Shown piece after piece: positions 1 through 8,006 of a stretch of DNA of 49,000 nucleotides. The stretch lies in NCBI GenBank assembly GCA_018672475.1, contig JABHFS010000192.1:1-49000 (forward strand), read 5' to 3'. Each line of letters opens with the position of its first letter. Within the stretch, counting starts at the first letter, position 1. The notes below the pieces were generated by a model that was given only the letters and a program-made list of their open reading frames with translations, was not told where the DNA came from and did no database searches. The translations under genes and the position numbers were made by a program. This DNA comes from Gemmatimonadota bacterium. GTDB lineage: Bacteria > Latescibacterota > UBA2968 > UBA8231.

Positions 1-28
1 ATACCCACCGCGCTCACCCCCACAGCAC

Positions 29-874
29 CTACTCCGGCAACACGCTCCGCCCAGCCACAAACCCCAACTCCGCCGCAATCCGCGAAACATCATACACCGC
101 ATTCCGCTCATGCCCCACCCGTTCGTAATGACTCATATCGATCGCATCTGCATCCACCCCGTACCAGACCCGCATCAACTCGGGCACCGAACACGCCACA
201 GCAGCCTGTGGCGCCACAGCGTTTAGAATCCGCACCCCTGACTTATGCGCACTTTCCGCCGCCAGACGAAAACACCGCACCGCATCGCTCAAATACATGC
301 ATGAGATCGCCCCCATTCCCCATTGGCCCACCGGCCCCGGTTGCCGTGGCTCAGGCACCCGATCCTCGGGCCAAACCGAAGACAAGCGGATATTGATGAT
401 GTCCAAATTATCATTCTGTCGCGCTAGATAGCGCGTCGTCTCCTCCATCATATATTTTGAGAAGCCGTAACCGTCGCGGTCCAAACACGGATGCTCGTCC
501 GACATCGGCAGTTCGAGCGGGCGGAAATGCACCGACTGCATGCCAACCGCCGCAATCGACGAAGCCAGGGTAAATTTCTTGCAGCCCCGGTCGGCCATGT
601 AGCGCAATAAACCGTAGCTCCCCATCACATTAACCCGCATCAAATCGGCTTCGGTGCCGGCACCGGTCACCGCGGCCAAATGCACCAACGCGTCGAAATT
701 CCACCGATCCAGCTGTTGCAAGTCCTCCATCCGCGAAAAATCACCGCCGAGCGACGTCACCCCTGCTACCTCGGTCGGCTGGCGCGACAGGCAGACTACT
801 TCGTGCTCTACCGACATATCCTCGGCCAGCGCCCGACCGATAAAACCGCTCGTGCCCGTAATCAACACTTTCAT
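29..874 (-). CDS. NAD-dependent epimerase/dehydratase (extended SDR)
   Basis: This 281-residue protein has the Rossmann dinucleotide motif TGTSGFIG at residues 6-13. It also has the SDR catalytic pair Tyr136/Lys140 (YGFSK), with the serines of TLASS about 30 residues earlier. Members of this family oxidise, epimerise or dehydrate nucleotide sugars or free sugar acids; short members near 280 residues include uronate dehydrogenases. It is the last gene of a minus-strand operon. Its ATG comes one base after the TGA of the upstream GH-like gene, and an AGGAGG ribosome-binding site lies inside that gene's end. Operon partners (oxidoreductase, amidohydrolase, TIM barrel) suggest a role in sugar or uronate catabolism. 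The substrate cannot be read from the sequence. Confidence 0.9.
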   Translation of the reverse strand: MKVLITGTSGFIGRALAEDMSVEHEVVCLSRQPTEVAGVTSLGGDFSRMEDLQQLDRWNFDALVHLAAVTGAGTEADLMRVNVMGSYGLLRYMADRGCKKFTLASSIAAVGMQSVHFRPLELPMSDEHPCLDRDGYGFSKYMMEETTRYLARQNDNLDIINIRLSSVWPEDRVPEPRQPGPVGQWGMGAISCMYLSDAVRCFRLAAESAHKSGVRILNAVAPQAAVACSVPELMRVWYGVDADAIDMSHYERVGHERNAVYDVSRIAAELGFVAGRSVLPE

Positions 875-875
875 T

Positions 876-2447
876 TCAACCTCCTGGCGGGGCGATCCGC
901 TCCCGTTCTAAGCCTTCTGGTCGCACAAAATCCTTATAACGGACCAGTATTTCCGCTCCGTTCACACTACGAGCAAAACCCGCCCGTGAGTCTAATGTTA
1001 CGACAACGATCTCCACCCGATTGGCCCCTCGTTGAATCTCTTTCGGCGCCAGCCTAAAACGAAGCCAATGCGCCGAAAAACCCAACGGGGCCTGCACCGC
1101 CATACTCCCGGCCAGCTTCAGCGGAATAGTCAGCGCACGCTCGTCGCTGATCTCGACCTCATCGCCAGAAAGCGCCCGGCCATTAAAACGCATCTCGATC
1201 TCGTCCTCGATACAAAAGAAAGCGAAGCGCAAAGTCAACATCGCATCGCGCATTTCGTCATCGCGGCGGGCACCGTCGACATCATCGGCGACCCACACGT
1301 CAAAAGCAACCGTCTCGCCCTCGACGAGCGGCTCCGGCAACGCGCGCTCCGGGGTCGTCGTCGGTGCGTCTGGCGCGCCTTCGCGCGGCTGCAACAAATA
1401 GCGTTTATCGCGGCGGACATGTACTTCGGGAAAGGCGGCCTCTCGCAGGATCTGGTATTCGCGCTCGGAAAAAGGCCAGGGCATATAACCCAGATATAAG
1501 CCAGAGTATCCCTGCCAGGCCAACGTCTGGCTCAGCGCGCGGTACATTTCAATACTCGGCAGCTCCACCCGCTCATCGTAGATCCGACGCGGCGGGCAAT
1601 AATAAGCCACACCGCCGGCCGCTGTCGCCGCCTGCGCCAACCACGGCGTCTGAATACCCGGATCGACCAGGATATTGGCGTCCTGCCCGACGACCCAGTC
1701 GATACTGCCCGCCTCGATCCAAGCGGGCACATCCAGACCGATCGCCAGATTATCCGCCTCCTTTAAATGCACCCGCGCCATCAGCGGGATCTCTCGCCCT
1801 TGCCGCTGGCCAATATCGCTCGCCAAGCGCCGAACCTTGGCCATAAAGTCGTTCATCAATGGTATGTTTTTTTCGACATCGGCTGATTTGAAATAGAAGC
1901 GGTCGAAGCAGAAATCTAGTTCCAACCCATCGGCGCCGTAGTCATCTAATACCTCACCGACCATCGCCAGCTTGTCCTCGTGCACTGCCTCGTGCGCAAA
2001 ATCATAACACCATTCGGCCCGCCCCTCGTCGCCGATGCATACCTCGGCCCCGTGCGCCTGCTTGAGCAGACCGCAGCGCTCGCTTTGCAACTTGGCCGAA
2101 TCCTGAAGCTTGAGGCTGGGAAAAACTTTGAGTCCCGTCTGGCGACCGCGTTCGATCACCGCCCGCAGCTGATCGGTCGCCAAATCATTGGCCGCCTCCA
2201 CCATCCGCATAATCCGCCAGTCGATATAACTCTCCCAGACCTCCTTGCCCTGCCCCACGACCCGGCCGACCTTGCTCTGGTGAAAGTAGACGTCTCCGTA
2301 CCCCAAACCGATCACCAACAGATCCACGCCCGTGCCCAGGACCTCGTCGACCGGCCAATTCAATTGGTACAGGCTCGCCGGAGGCTCAATCCGCTTGGCG
2401 TGAAAATGGTGCGCGTCATTGTAGTGGATGAGTCGAGGTTTCTGCAT
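876..2447 (-). CDS. Glycoside-hydrolase-like TIM barrel protein with C-terminal beta domain
   Basis: This 523-residue cytoplasmic protein has no signal peptide. Residues about 1-350 read as a TIM barrel. The segment YGADGLELDFCFDRFYF near residue 170 resembles the strand-4 Asp-Gly-x-x-x-Asp signature of GHL10-type glycoside hydrolases. Residues about 370-520 are beta-rich and probably form a sandwich domain, as often appended to glycosidases. The start is two bases after the upstream amidohydrolase stop, which indicates translational coupling. I recognise it only as a GH-like family common in sugar-degrading bacteria; catalytic residues and substrate are unknown. The lack of an export signal would mean it acts on imported sugar. 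Confidence 0.75.
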   Translation of the reverse strand: MQKPRLIHYNDAHHFHAKRIEPPASLYQLNWPVDEVLGTGVDLLVIGLGYGDVYFHQSKVGRVVGQGKEVWESYIDWRIMRMVEAANDLATDQLRAVIERGRQTGLKVFPSLKLQDSAKLQSERCGLLKQAHGAEVCIGDEGRAEWCYDFAHEAVHEDKLAMVGEVLDDYGADGLELDFCFDRFYFKSADVEKNIPLMNDFMAKVRRLASDIGQRQGREIPLMARVHLKEADNLAIGLDVPAWIEAGSIDWVVGQDANILVDPGIQTPWLAQAATAAGGVAYYCPPRRIYDERVELPSIEMYRALSQTLAWQGYSGLYLGYMPWPFSEREYQILREAAFPEVHVRRDKRYLLQPREGAPDAPTTTPERALPEPLVEGETVAFDVWVADDVDGARRDDEMRDAMLTLRFAFFCIEDEIEMRFNGRALSGDEVEISDERALTIPLKLAGSMAVQAPLGFSAHWLRFRLAPKEIQRGANRVEIVVVTLDSRAGFARSVNGAEILVRYKDFVRPEGLERERIAPPGG

Positions 2448-2449
2448 GG

Positions 2450-3274
2450 TCAGTCCGCGAAATTCCAGACACTCGACGCGGTCTTACCGAAGAGCCATTC
2501 TTTGTCTTCGGCGCTCAAAAAACCCATGTGCTCACGGAATAGATCCAAGGCCGGACCATAGCCCATGCCCAATAATACGTGGGGGAAATCTGTACCCCAC
2601 ATCACGCGCTCGCGGCCAAACGCCTCGTAGATCTTTTGAAAAGCCGGCAAGGAGTCGCGGTGGGGATATTCTTCATCAGACTTGTGCGGCTGCGGCGAAA
2701 ACTTCACATAGACATTCTCGTATTGCGCCATCTTCAGCACATTGCCCAATAGCGGCGCCGGTTCCTCTTCGTTGGTCGGCGCGCCGCCGATATGGTCGAG
2801 CACTACTTTGACCCCTGGAAAACGCGCTATAATCGGCTCGACGGCCGGGAGTTTATCCGCCGGCCCAAAGCTCAAAAACGAAGCGCCCAATTCCTCGGCC
2901 TTGCGCCAAATCGGGTCCTGGTCGGGCGCGGCCCACTCAGCCGGGTCGTCGGGGCGGCCCAAGTGCATACGCAGCCCGGAAAACCCGTCTTCGACAACGA
3001 GTTTTTCCAGTTGCTCGGGCGCGGCCGGTGCATGGCGGTCCATAATGCCCATCGCCGCGAACTTGCCCGGATATTTCTTGAGCGAGTCGGCGACATAACT
3101 ATTGTCGTAGAGATAATAGATCGGCTGCACGATAACCGCCTTGTCCACCCCGTACTCGTGCATCGTCTCGAGCAACAACTCGGTCGAACCGGGCGCGGCG
3201 TCTTTGCGCCCCCCCTCAAAGGGATAGCGATCCTGGTCGTCACTCCATACGTGCAAATGGGAATCGATGATCAT
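2450..3274 (-). CDS. Amidohydrolase family TIM-barrel metal-dependent hydrolase
   Basis: The 274-residue protein begins with the HxH metal motif (DSHLHVW, His6 and His8). It carries the C-terminal GTDFPH segment whose Asp is the metal ligand and base in the amidohydrolase-2 family (PF04909: decarboxylases, lactonases, 2-pyrone-4,6-dicarboxylate hydrolase-like). A conserved LDHIGG strand lies near the middle. An AAGAAGGAT ribosome-binding site overlaps the end of the upstream Gfo/Idh/MocA gene, four bases away. In a sugar operon, the most economical guess is sugar-lactone hydrolysis or decarboxylation of a sugar-derived acid. A second, unrelated member of the superfamily lies at 47808-48653. 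Confidence 0.88.
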   Translation of the reverse strand: MIIDSHLHVWSDDQDRYPFEGGRKDAAPGSTELLLETMHEYGVDKAVIVQPIYYLYDNSYVADSLKKYPGKFAAMGIMDRHAPAAPEQLEKLVVEDGFSGLRMHLGRPDDPAEWAAPDQDPIWRKAEELGASFLSFGPADKLPAVEPIIARFPGVKVVLDHIGGAPTNEEEPAPLLGNVLKMAQYENVYVKFSPQPHKSDEEYPHRDSLPAFQKIYEAFGRERVMWGTDFPHVLLGMGYGPALDLFREHMGFLSAEDKEWLFGKTASSVWNFAD

Positions 3275-3278
3275 AGTA

Positions 3279-4394
3279 TTAATCCTTCTTATGGGATAAG
3301 ACCTGGTCCATATATTTTTCGCGGCCGAAGATCGGTTTCTTGTTATACATACGCGCGGGACTGGGAATAATGCGCAAATTACGATCGACCAGCGGTAGCT
3401 TCACCGGCGCGCATCCCTGTCGGTGCGACTCGCGCAGGGCAATAGCCATTTCGAGTACCTTGCGACCATTCTCACCGCTGCCCGGCGGATCCTCGCCCCG
3501 CTGCAAAGCATCAATCAGCGCCTTACAACTGGCGACATTGCGGTCGCCGGGCCATTTCCAGCCTTGCTCATCATAACCGCGCGGCTCGCCGTAGATTCGC
3601 CCCGCTGGCAACACGCCCTCAATTTTCTCTAATTTGTCCCAACTCGCCCCGTCGCCCTCCACATGGCGATACAAACCCACAAGATTATCATCCGAGCGAA
3701 AGACCCCCCCCTCACACGCAACCTCATAACCACGTCCGCGGGCATCCTTGTCGCCATAGATAAAAGCTTCAATCCCATTGGCAAAACGCACATAGCCGGC
3801 ACCGCCCTGATCGTGGTCGCTCAAGGGATCGTCGCTGACCCACCCCATCATCCACGCCACCTCGGCGCAGCCGGCAAAATGGCGCATCAGCGTAAAGCGC
3901 TGACAACCGCCGCCCGACATCTCACCTCCCGGTCCACCGAGCAGGCTAATGCTCTTGACCGCTCCCAATTCGCCTGAACCGATAAACTGCAAAGCCTTTT
4001 GATACGCCGGCAGATTGACATCCAGGTCACCGGCTGCAAAAACGATACGCCGACTCCTGCAGACGTCGATCATCTGGTCCACTTCGGCCAACGAGACCGA
4101 GATCGGCTTTTCGCAGAAAATCGCCTTCACCCCTGCCTCCGCACAGCCGATCACCACCTCGGGATTGGCGTTGACCGGCAAGATCGGCGCGGCTATATCA
4201 ATCGCCTGCTTTTCCAGCATCTCGCGATAGTCGGCATAAGCCGCCACTCCGGTGCGCTGCTGAAATAACGCCAAATTCTCTGGATCTCCGTCGGCCACCG
4301 CCACCACCTCGACCCGCTCGTCCATCATATAGGCGCGCGCGTGCTGCGTACCTTTCCGCCCGGCGCCGATCAAACCCACGCGGTATTTGGCCAT
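3279..4394 (-). CDS. Gfo/Idh/MocA family NAD(P)-dependent oxidoreductase
   Basis: This 371-residue protein has an N-terminal Rossmann fold (GLIGAGRKG at residues 7-15) and the family-defining EKP motif at residues 95-97, in which Lys is the catalytic or cofactor-positioning residue. The reading frame stays open ten codons upstream to 4424. The ATG at 4394 is preferred because AAGGAT lies at a proper distance upstream and the Rossmann strand follows at once. It is the promoter-proximal gene of the four-gene minus-strand operon ending at 29. The family oxidises or reduces sugars, inositols and their derivatives. The 638-bp non-coding region upstream should hold the operon promoter. Confidence 0.9.
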   Translation of the reverse strand: MAKYRVGLIGAGRKGTQHARAYMMDERVEVVAVADGDPENLALFQQRTGVAAYADYREMLEKQAIDIAAPILPVNANPEVVIGCAEAGVKAIFCEKPISVSLAEVDQMIDVCRSRRIVFAAGDLDVNLPAYQKALQFIGSGELGAVKSISLLGGPGGEMSGGGCQRFTLMRHFAGCAEVAWMMGWVSDDPLSDHDQGGAGYVRFANGIEAFIYGDKDARGRGYEVACEGGVFRSDDNLVGLYRHVEGDGASWDKLEKIEGVLPAGRIYGEPRGYDEQGWKWPGDRNVASCKALIDALQRGEDPPGSGENGRKVLEMAIALRESHRQGCAPVKLPLVDRNLRIIPSPARMYNKKPIFGREKYMDQVLSHKKD

Positions 4395-4460
4395 CGTTTT
4401 ATCCTTGTATCGCAGCGATAACAATAATCGCTACGCGGGGTGCGTGAGGACAGTCGAGTC

Positions 4461-4632
4461 TTGCGGTGCATCTCCGGGCGTTTTAGTCCCCCGGGCCGTC
4501 GCCCCGCGCAGCGCTTGCGCGCTGACTCACCACAACCCCACCCGACCAGGCCCTTTACCCCGCCCTACCTAAAAACGCTCTGCGTCGCACCGACAAACTG
4601 GACCTTGGAGACTTTAGTAGTTTTCGCTAGAG
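4461..4632 (+). repeat. Dispersed repeat family A, copy 1
   Basis: This matches, in inverted orientation, the sequence at 32261-32421. Shared blocks include a CCGGG stem around a GTTTTAGTC-like loop, the run ACCAGGCCCTTTACCCCGCC, CTAAAAACGC followed by CTGCGTCGCA, and a TCGGAGACTT-like tail. Copy 1 also contains a perfect hairpin at 4509-4524 (CAGCGC, loop TTGC, GCGCTG). The similarity ends near a TTTTCGCT motif in both copies. It does not code. It may be a MITE-like element or a structured RNA or processing site. Confidence 0.65.
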
Positions 4633-4893
4633 GCTAAAAGCCCAACGGATAGAATACTACTGGCTATTTTCTTAGGCTTAACTAAAAATTACGGCACCAC
4701 CGTCGAGATTAAGCCGAAGGGGATTCCCTTATATTCCCCTATTTATCACAGAGTCCCGACACAAAACACACCGCGTCATCGCTAAGGTCTGACCGACTAA
4801 GAACATCTCTCAGAAAACCATAAGTGCTTCGCATCACTTCACCCTATAAAATCCCAATCTTTGAATTATGACACCTATCGCACAGAAGCTGAA

Positions 4894-5026
4894 GTCAGGG
4901 GTCAAGAGGAAAACCGCAGCGGCTTGCATTCCCATATTTCACAGGATGTCAAATATGAGGAACGGCCTTCGGAGCCCAGCAGGAGCCGGGCGAGAATGAG
5001 CGGAGGTTTCTCTCTCGCCCCCTGAC
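4894..5026. repeat. 133-bp element with about 25-bp imperfect terminal inverted repeats
   Basis: The left arm (4894-4917) starts GTCAGGGGTCAAGAGGAAAA. The right arm (5000-5026), read on the minus strand, starts GTCAGGGGGCGAGAGAGAAA. The arms can pair over most of their length. Inside are two more potential stems: CATATTT with AAATATG, and a GCCC/GGGC pair. The layout fits a small non-autonomous mobile element or a folded RNA with a closing stem. No transposase or target-site duplication is evident. Confidence 0.55.
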
Positions 5027-5062
5027 CATCCGTATATAGAGCTAACCCTACAAGCGCTACCG

Positions 5063-5890
5063 CTACTCAGCATACGCCGCAGCAATCACCTCCCGCAAAT
5101 GCCGCACCGCCAACCGCCGACACTCCACATCATCACAAGGATTGCGATCTCCCAACTCAAACACCAAACCAATGGTGCCATTAAAATCCACCGCGCGCAA
5201 AATCTGCACGATTCGCCCGTAATCGACCCACTCCTCCCGCCCCGAGTCTATCTTATAGATCTTAGCGCGAACATAGGTCGCATAGGGTGCAGTTGGTTTG
5301 ATATAATCGTCGTAGAGATCTACCGCCGGATCCCACTCGCCACGCGGATCCGAGCCGATCGCCCCCTGCCACTGCCCCGTATCGAGCACGAAGGTAAAGT
5401 TCTTGCGGTCTACTTCGCGCAGGATGCGCAGCACTTGCACCGAGTTCATCGCGAAGCTGCCATTATCGTGGTTCTGCAACGCCACCTGCACGCCTCGTGC
5501 CGCCGCATAATCCGCAACTTCCTGAAAGCCCTCGATCATCGGCCCCCACAAAGCCTCCTGTTCATCGAGCGTTTCAGGCCACTTGTGCCGGGCAAAGAGC
5601 CTCAGTACTTGCGCGCCCAAAAAGGCCGTCGCGTCGACATCCGCCCGCCCCTGCGCCTGCCGTTCTTCCCGATCTTCGGGCAAGCCGACAAAGGTCCCGC
5701 CGCCGGCATAACCGATCATCAACCCCGACCGCAAACATTCGTTTCGCACATGGCGCAAATAGTCCAGGTCTCGTTTCATCCCCGACAAGTGCAAGTCCAC
5801 CGCGTCCAATTGCAGCGCTTTGGCCTCAGCGATCGCGGCGGCTATCGTCATCGTCGGCGTCTCACGGGCCATCATTCCCAGGCGAATCAT
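5063..5890 (-). CDS. Sugar phosphate isomerase/epimerase (xylose isomerase-like TIM barrel)
   Basis: This 275-residue TIM barrel is of the AP endonuclease family 2 / IolE type. Characteristic segments are the N-terminal strand with DAVDLHLSG, the QNHDNG segment in the middle (His and metal-ligand region), FVLDTGQW, and a late Glu-containing strand (GLVFELGD). An AGGAGAAGG ribosome-binding site precedes the ATG. It lies 94 bp downstream of two PhyH dioxygenases on the same strand and is probably co-transcribed with them. Such barrels epimerise or isomerise keto-sugars and inosose derivatives. The exact substrate is unknown. Confidence 0.85.
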   Translation of the reverse strand: MIRLGMMARETPTMTIAAAIAEAKALQLDAVDLHLSGMKRDLDYLRHVRNECLRSGLMIGYAGGGTFVGLPEDREERQAQGRADVDATAFLGAQVLRLFARHKWPETLDEQEALWGPMIEGFQEVADYAAARGVQVALQNHDNGSFAMNSVQVLRILREVDRKNFTFVLDTGQWQGAIGSDPRGEWDPAVDLYDDYIKPTAPYATYVRAKIYKIDSGREEWVDYGRIVQILRAVDFNGTIGLVFELGDRNPCDDVECRRLAVRHLREVIAAAYAE

Positions 5891-5984
5891 AAAACCTTCT
5901 CCTCTTACTTCAACGACAAATGGTGGCTGCCGTCAATCGGCTTTTGTCGAACCTGATATGCTTTTGCCGACACGACCTCCACCG

Positions 5985-6809
5985 TCAGGGTTTGTGATCG
6001 GTGTTGACCGGCGCTTCGTCGCTTTCGAGGAAGCGCTCGATCGTATTGTGCGTCGCCGGACCGGTGCGAAAGTCGGCAATCCACGGTTCGCGAAAATAGG
6101 CCTGCTTCTCTCGAGGCAATCCCGCGACCACCTCCGGCGCGATGGTCAACCGGTGCCAGTGCGTCGCCAGATGCGAGTAGGCATTGAGCACCGCCACCCG
6201 CGGCGTATCCCGCTGCCAATGCGGACCGGCGTGGCATAGATTCTCAGTAAAGAAGATCGCACTGCCCGCCGGGCATTCGTAGCTGGTGAGGAATTCGCTG
6301 CGCTGCCCGTCTTCGAGCGACATATGCTCCGGGTGCATCGGGAAATTGGCCTTGTGGCTACCCGGGATAAAATGCGTCGCGCCGTCTTCCTTGCGGATAT
6401 CGGTCAACTCAAAGACCACCCGCACCATGCCCGCGTGGATGCGCCCGTTCTGACAGCGATAGCCGAAAATCGGGTCGATCTGACCCGGCCCGCCACCGTG
6501 CAGGTCCCCGGCCCACTCGCCCTTTTTGCGCCAAACGCAAAACGTGCCCTCCAACCGCACGTCTTGGCCGATAACCTCGTGCAGCACCTCCACTACCTTT
6601 GGGTGGTCGATCAATACGCTCGACGCCCCGCCGGGCACCCCACGTTCTGCGACCGGTAACGACTCCGGGTCGTGTTTAATGCGGTCGATCTGGTCAATAA
6701 TCGCCGCGATCTCGTCGGGCGCCAGAATCGCCGGGCGCACTAGAAAGCCCGTCAGATCAAAGCGAAACCTCTCCTCGTCGGTCATGCCCGACACTTGCTC
6801 TTTAGCCAT
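5985..6809 (-). CDS. Phytanoyl-CoA dioxygenase (PhyH) family protein with His-Gly-Gly in place of HxD
   Basis: The 274-residue protein has the double-stranded beta-helix of Fe(II)/2-oxoglutarate oxygenases. FELTD, EDGATHFIPGSHKANF and a C-terminal His (193 or 197) with Arg204 match the PhyH core. At the place of the iron-binding His-x-Asp it reads LHGGG (His104, Gly105, Gly106), so the acidic ligand appears to be glycine. The frame is open 31 codons further upstream, but the ATG at 6809 is chosen: GAGAG precedes it, and the upstream dioxygenase ends five bases before. Loss of the acid is seen in the Fe/2OG halogenases SyrB2 and WelO5 and also in inactive homologues. The consequence here is unproven. 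Confidence 0.85.
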   Translation of the reverse strand: MAKEQVSGMTDEERFRFDLTGFLVRPAILAPDEIAAIIDQIDRIKHDPESLPVAERGVPGGASSVLIDHPKVVEVLHEVIGQDVRLEGTFCVWRKKGEWAGDLHGGGPGQIDPIFGYRCQNGRIHAGMVRVVFELTDIRKEDGATHFIPGSHKANFPMHPEHMSLEDGQRSEFLTSYECPAGSAIFFTENLCHAGPHWQRDTPRVAVLNAYSHLATHWHRLTIAPEVVAGLPREKQAYFREPWIADFRTGPATHNTIERFLESDEAPVNTDHKP

Positions 6810-6814
6810 ATCTC

Positions 6815-7561
6815 TCAATCCAGTGGTGGTTGCGTAATAGTATTCAAACCCATCGGGTCTCGGCCTGAAATCTGCATCAGCGCATGCTCTGGCGAATCCC
6901 ACGTGAGCACTTTGACCATCGGCACCACCACCCGCACCGCCAGCCCGATGCGCCTTTTCTGCGAACGGTTGGGTTCGGAGTGATGGACGGTGCGCTCGTT
7001 GAAAAGAATAAACTCTCCCGGTTTCATCTCAAGATTTACCGCCTGGTGTACATCGAGATAATCCGGGTCACCCATTTCCGCGAAGACCATGTCCTCGCCC
7101 GCCTTGATATGCGGCAGCGTTTTGCGGTGCGATCCGGGAATAACTTGCAGGCAGCTATTCTCGACCGTCGATTCATCGATCGCGATCCAGGCCGAAGAAA
7201 TGATGGGCGGTTCTAACGGCCAGTAGTTGTGGTCCTGGTGCCAGGGGATCTCCTTGGCGCCGGGTTCCTTGATAAAGAAATTCGTTCGCCACATCAGCAA
7301 ATCTTCGCCATACAGGCACTGCATCCGCCCGATAATCGCCGGATCGGTTGCCAGGTCCCAAATCAACTTTTTGTCGAGGTGGCGGTTGTGGATTTTTGTC
7401 TTGTGGTCTGGCGGATTACTGTCGAGTACGGCCTCTACTCCGAAACGCCACTCGGCCATCTCCGTCGGACTGCACAGGGTAAAGGGTCCGAGAAAACCCT
7501 GTTCGCGAAACTGGTCCATCTCGGCAGCGCTCAAAACAGCCGATGTTTGCGTTGCGGTCAT
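6815..7561 (-). CDS. Phytanoyl-CoA dioxygenase (PhyH) family protein, canonical HxD
   Basis: This 248-residue Fe(II)/2-oxoglutarate-dependent oxygenase carries a full set of ligands. His108 and Asp110 lie in PWHQDHNY, the distal His is in TVHHSEPN (193 or 194), and Arg204 would bind 2-oxoglutarate. IPGSHRKTLPH is the usual second-shell PhyH segment. It is the first gene of a minus-strand trio with a second PhyH protein and a sugar isomerase. PhyH members hydroxylate varied small molecules, so the substrate is unknown. A 35-bp hairpin lies in the leader, about 70-105 bases before the start codon. Confidence 0.9.
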   Translation of the reverse strand: MTATQTSAVLSAAEMDQFREQGFLGPFTLCSPTEMAEWRFGVEAVLDSNPPDHKTKIHNRHLDKKLIWDLATDPAIIGRMQCLYGEDLLMWRTNFFIKEPGAKEIPWHQDHNYWPLEPPIISSAWIAIDESTVENSCLQVIPGSHRKTLPHIKAGEDMVFAEMGDPDYLDVHQAVNLEMKPGEFILFNERTVHHSEPNRSQKRRIGLAVRVVVPMVKVLTWDSPEHALMQISGRDPMGLNTITQPPLD

Positions 7562-7631
7562 ACTTTATCCCTTCCTGGCTTCTCGCCGAAACCTAATATC
7601 AGCAGTCTTCGGCTACATAATAATCAAGGAT

Positions 7632-7666
7632 GGGGCCCGAGAGCAATTTTTCATTGCACAGGCCCC
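7632..7666 (-). promoter_or_regulatory. Bipartite hairpin upstream of the PhyH operon
   Basis: Two nested perfect stems are present: GGGGCC with GGCCCC at 7632-7637/7661-7666, and GCAAT with ATTGC at 7643-7647/7653-7657 around a 5-base loop. It lies between the broken receiver gene and the PhyH start on the same transcribed strand. No clear T-tract follows, so it may be a leader structure rather than an intrinsic terminator. Confidence 0.4.
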
Positions 7667-7774
7667 AAGGACGCCGCCTCGCTGATATGTTGGACGATAT
7701 ACTGAGGTCTGGAAAGTCTGGGGTACGCCGGTGCGGGTCCGCATGGCACAAGCCCTAAGCCAACACCGCCGATC

Positions 7775-7999
7775 TCAAGCGCCTAAATGTACAGCCAGAC
7801 GCTCTTGCCGCTTTTTCATATTCACCGGCTTGATCAAATAGTCGTCGATCTTCCAGGTGAGCACTTCCCTGATGATCCGCTGGAGCGGCTCCACCGTCAG
7901 CACGATCATCGGCACCTTCTTGAACTCGGCGTCCCCACGCAGAAACCCTGGCGTATCCAAGCCACCCATTTCGCCCATGTTCAAGTCCAAGACGACCAT
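7775..7999 (-). pseudogene. Truncated response-regulator receiver domain
   Basis: The 74 codons match only the last two thirds of a CheY-like receiver. VVLDLNMGEMGGLD holds the phospho-accepting Asp and its loop, VPMIVLTVE is the strand with the switch Thr, and DYLIKPVNM holds the conserved Lys. The N-terminal strand with the acidic pocket residues, helix 1 and strand 2 are missing. In-frame codons before the ATG still read YREP, typical for the segment before the VVLDLN strand, but run into the kinase stop codon at 8007. It is therefore best read as a remnant of a receiver gene cut by a deletion. A functional short protein is unlikely. Confidence 0.65.
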
Positions 8000-8006
8000 C
8001 GGCTCC

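Larger units (their letters stand above)
4425..5062. other. Non-coding region with a dispersed repeat and an inverted-repeat element
   Basis: No plausible gene lies here. It lies downstream of the 5063-5890 gene and upstream of the operon starting at 4394, both minus strand. From about 4461 to 4632 it holds copy 1 of repeat family A. From 4894 to 5026 it holds an element bounded by long imperfect inverted repeats. The stretch between them (about 4640-4890) is AT-richer than the surroundings, and I see nothing recognisable in it. Confidence 0.7.

Noticed and set aside
4387..4637. Short plus-strand frames over the non-coding region
   Set aside because: They run through repeat A, whose second copy is not open in the same frame, so coding is unlikely.
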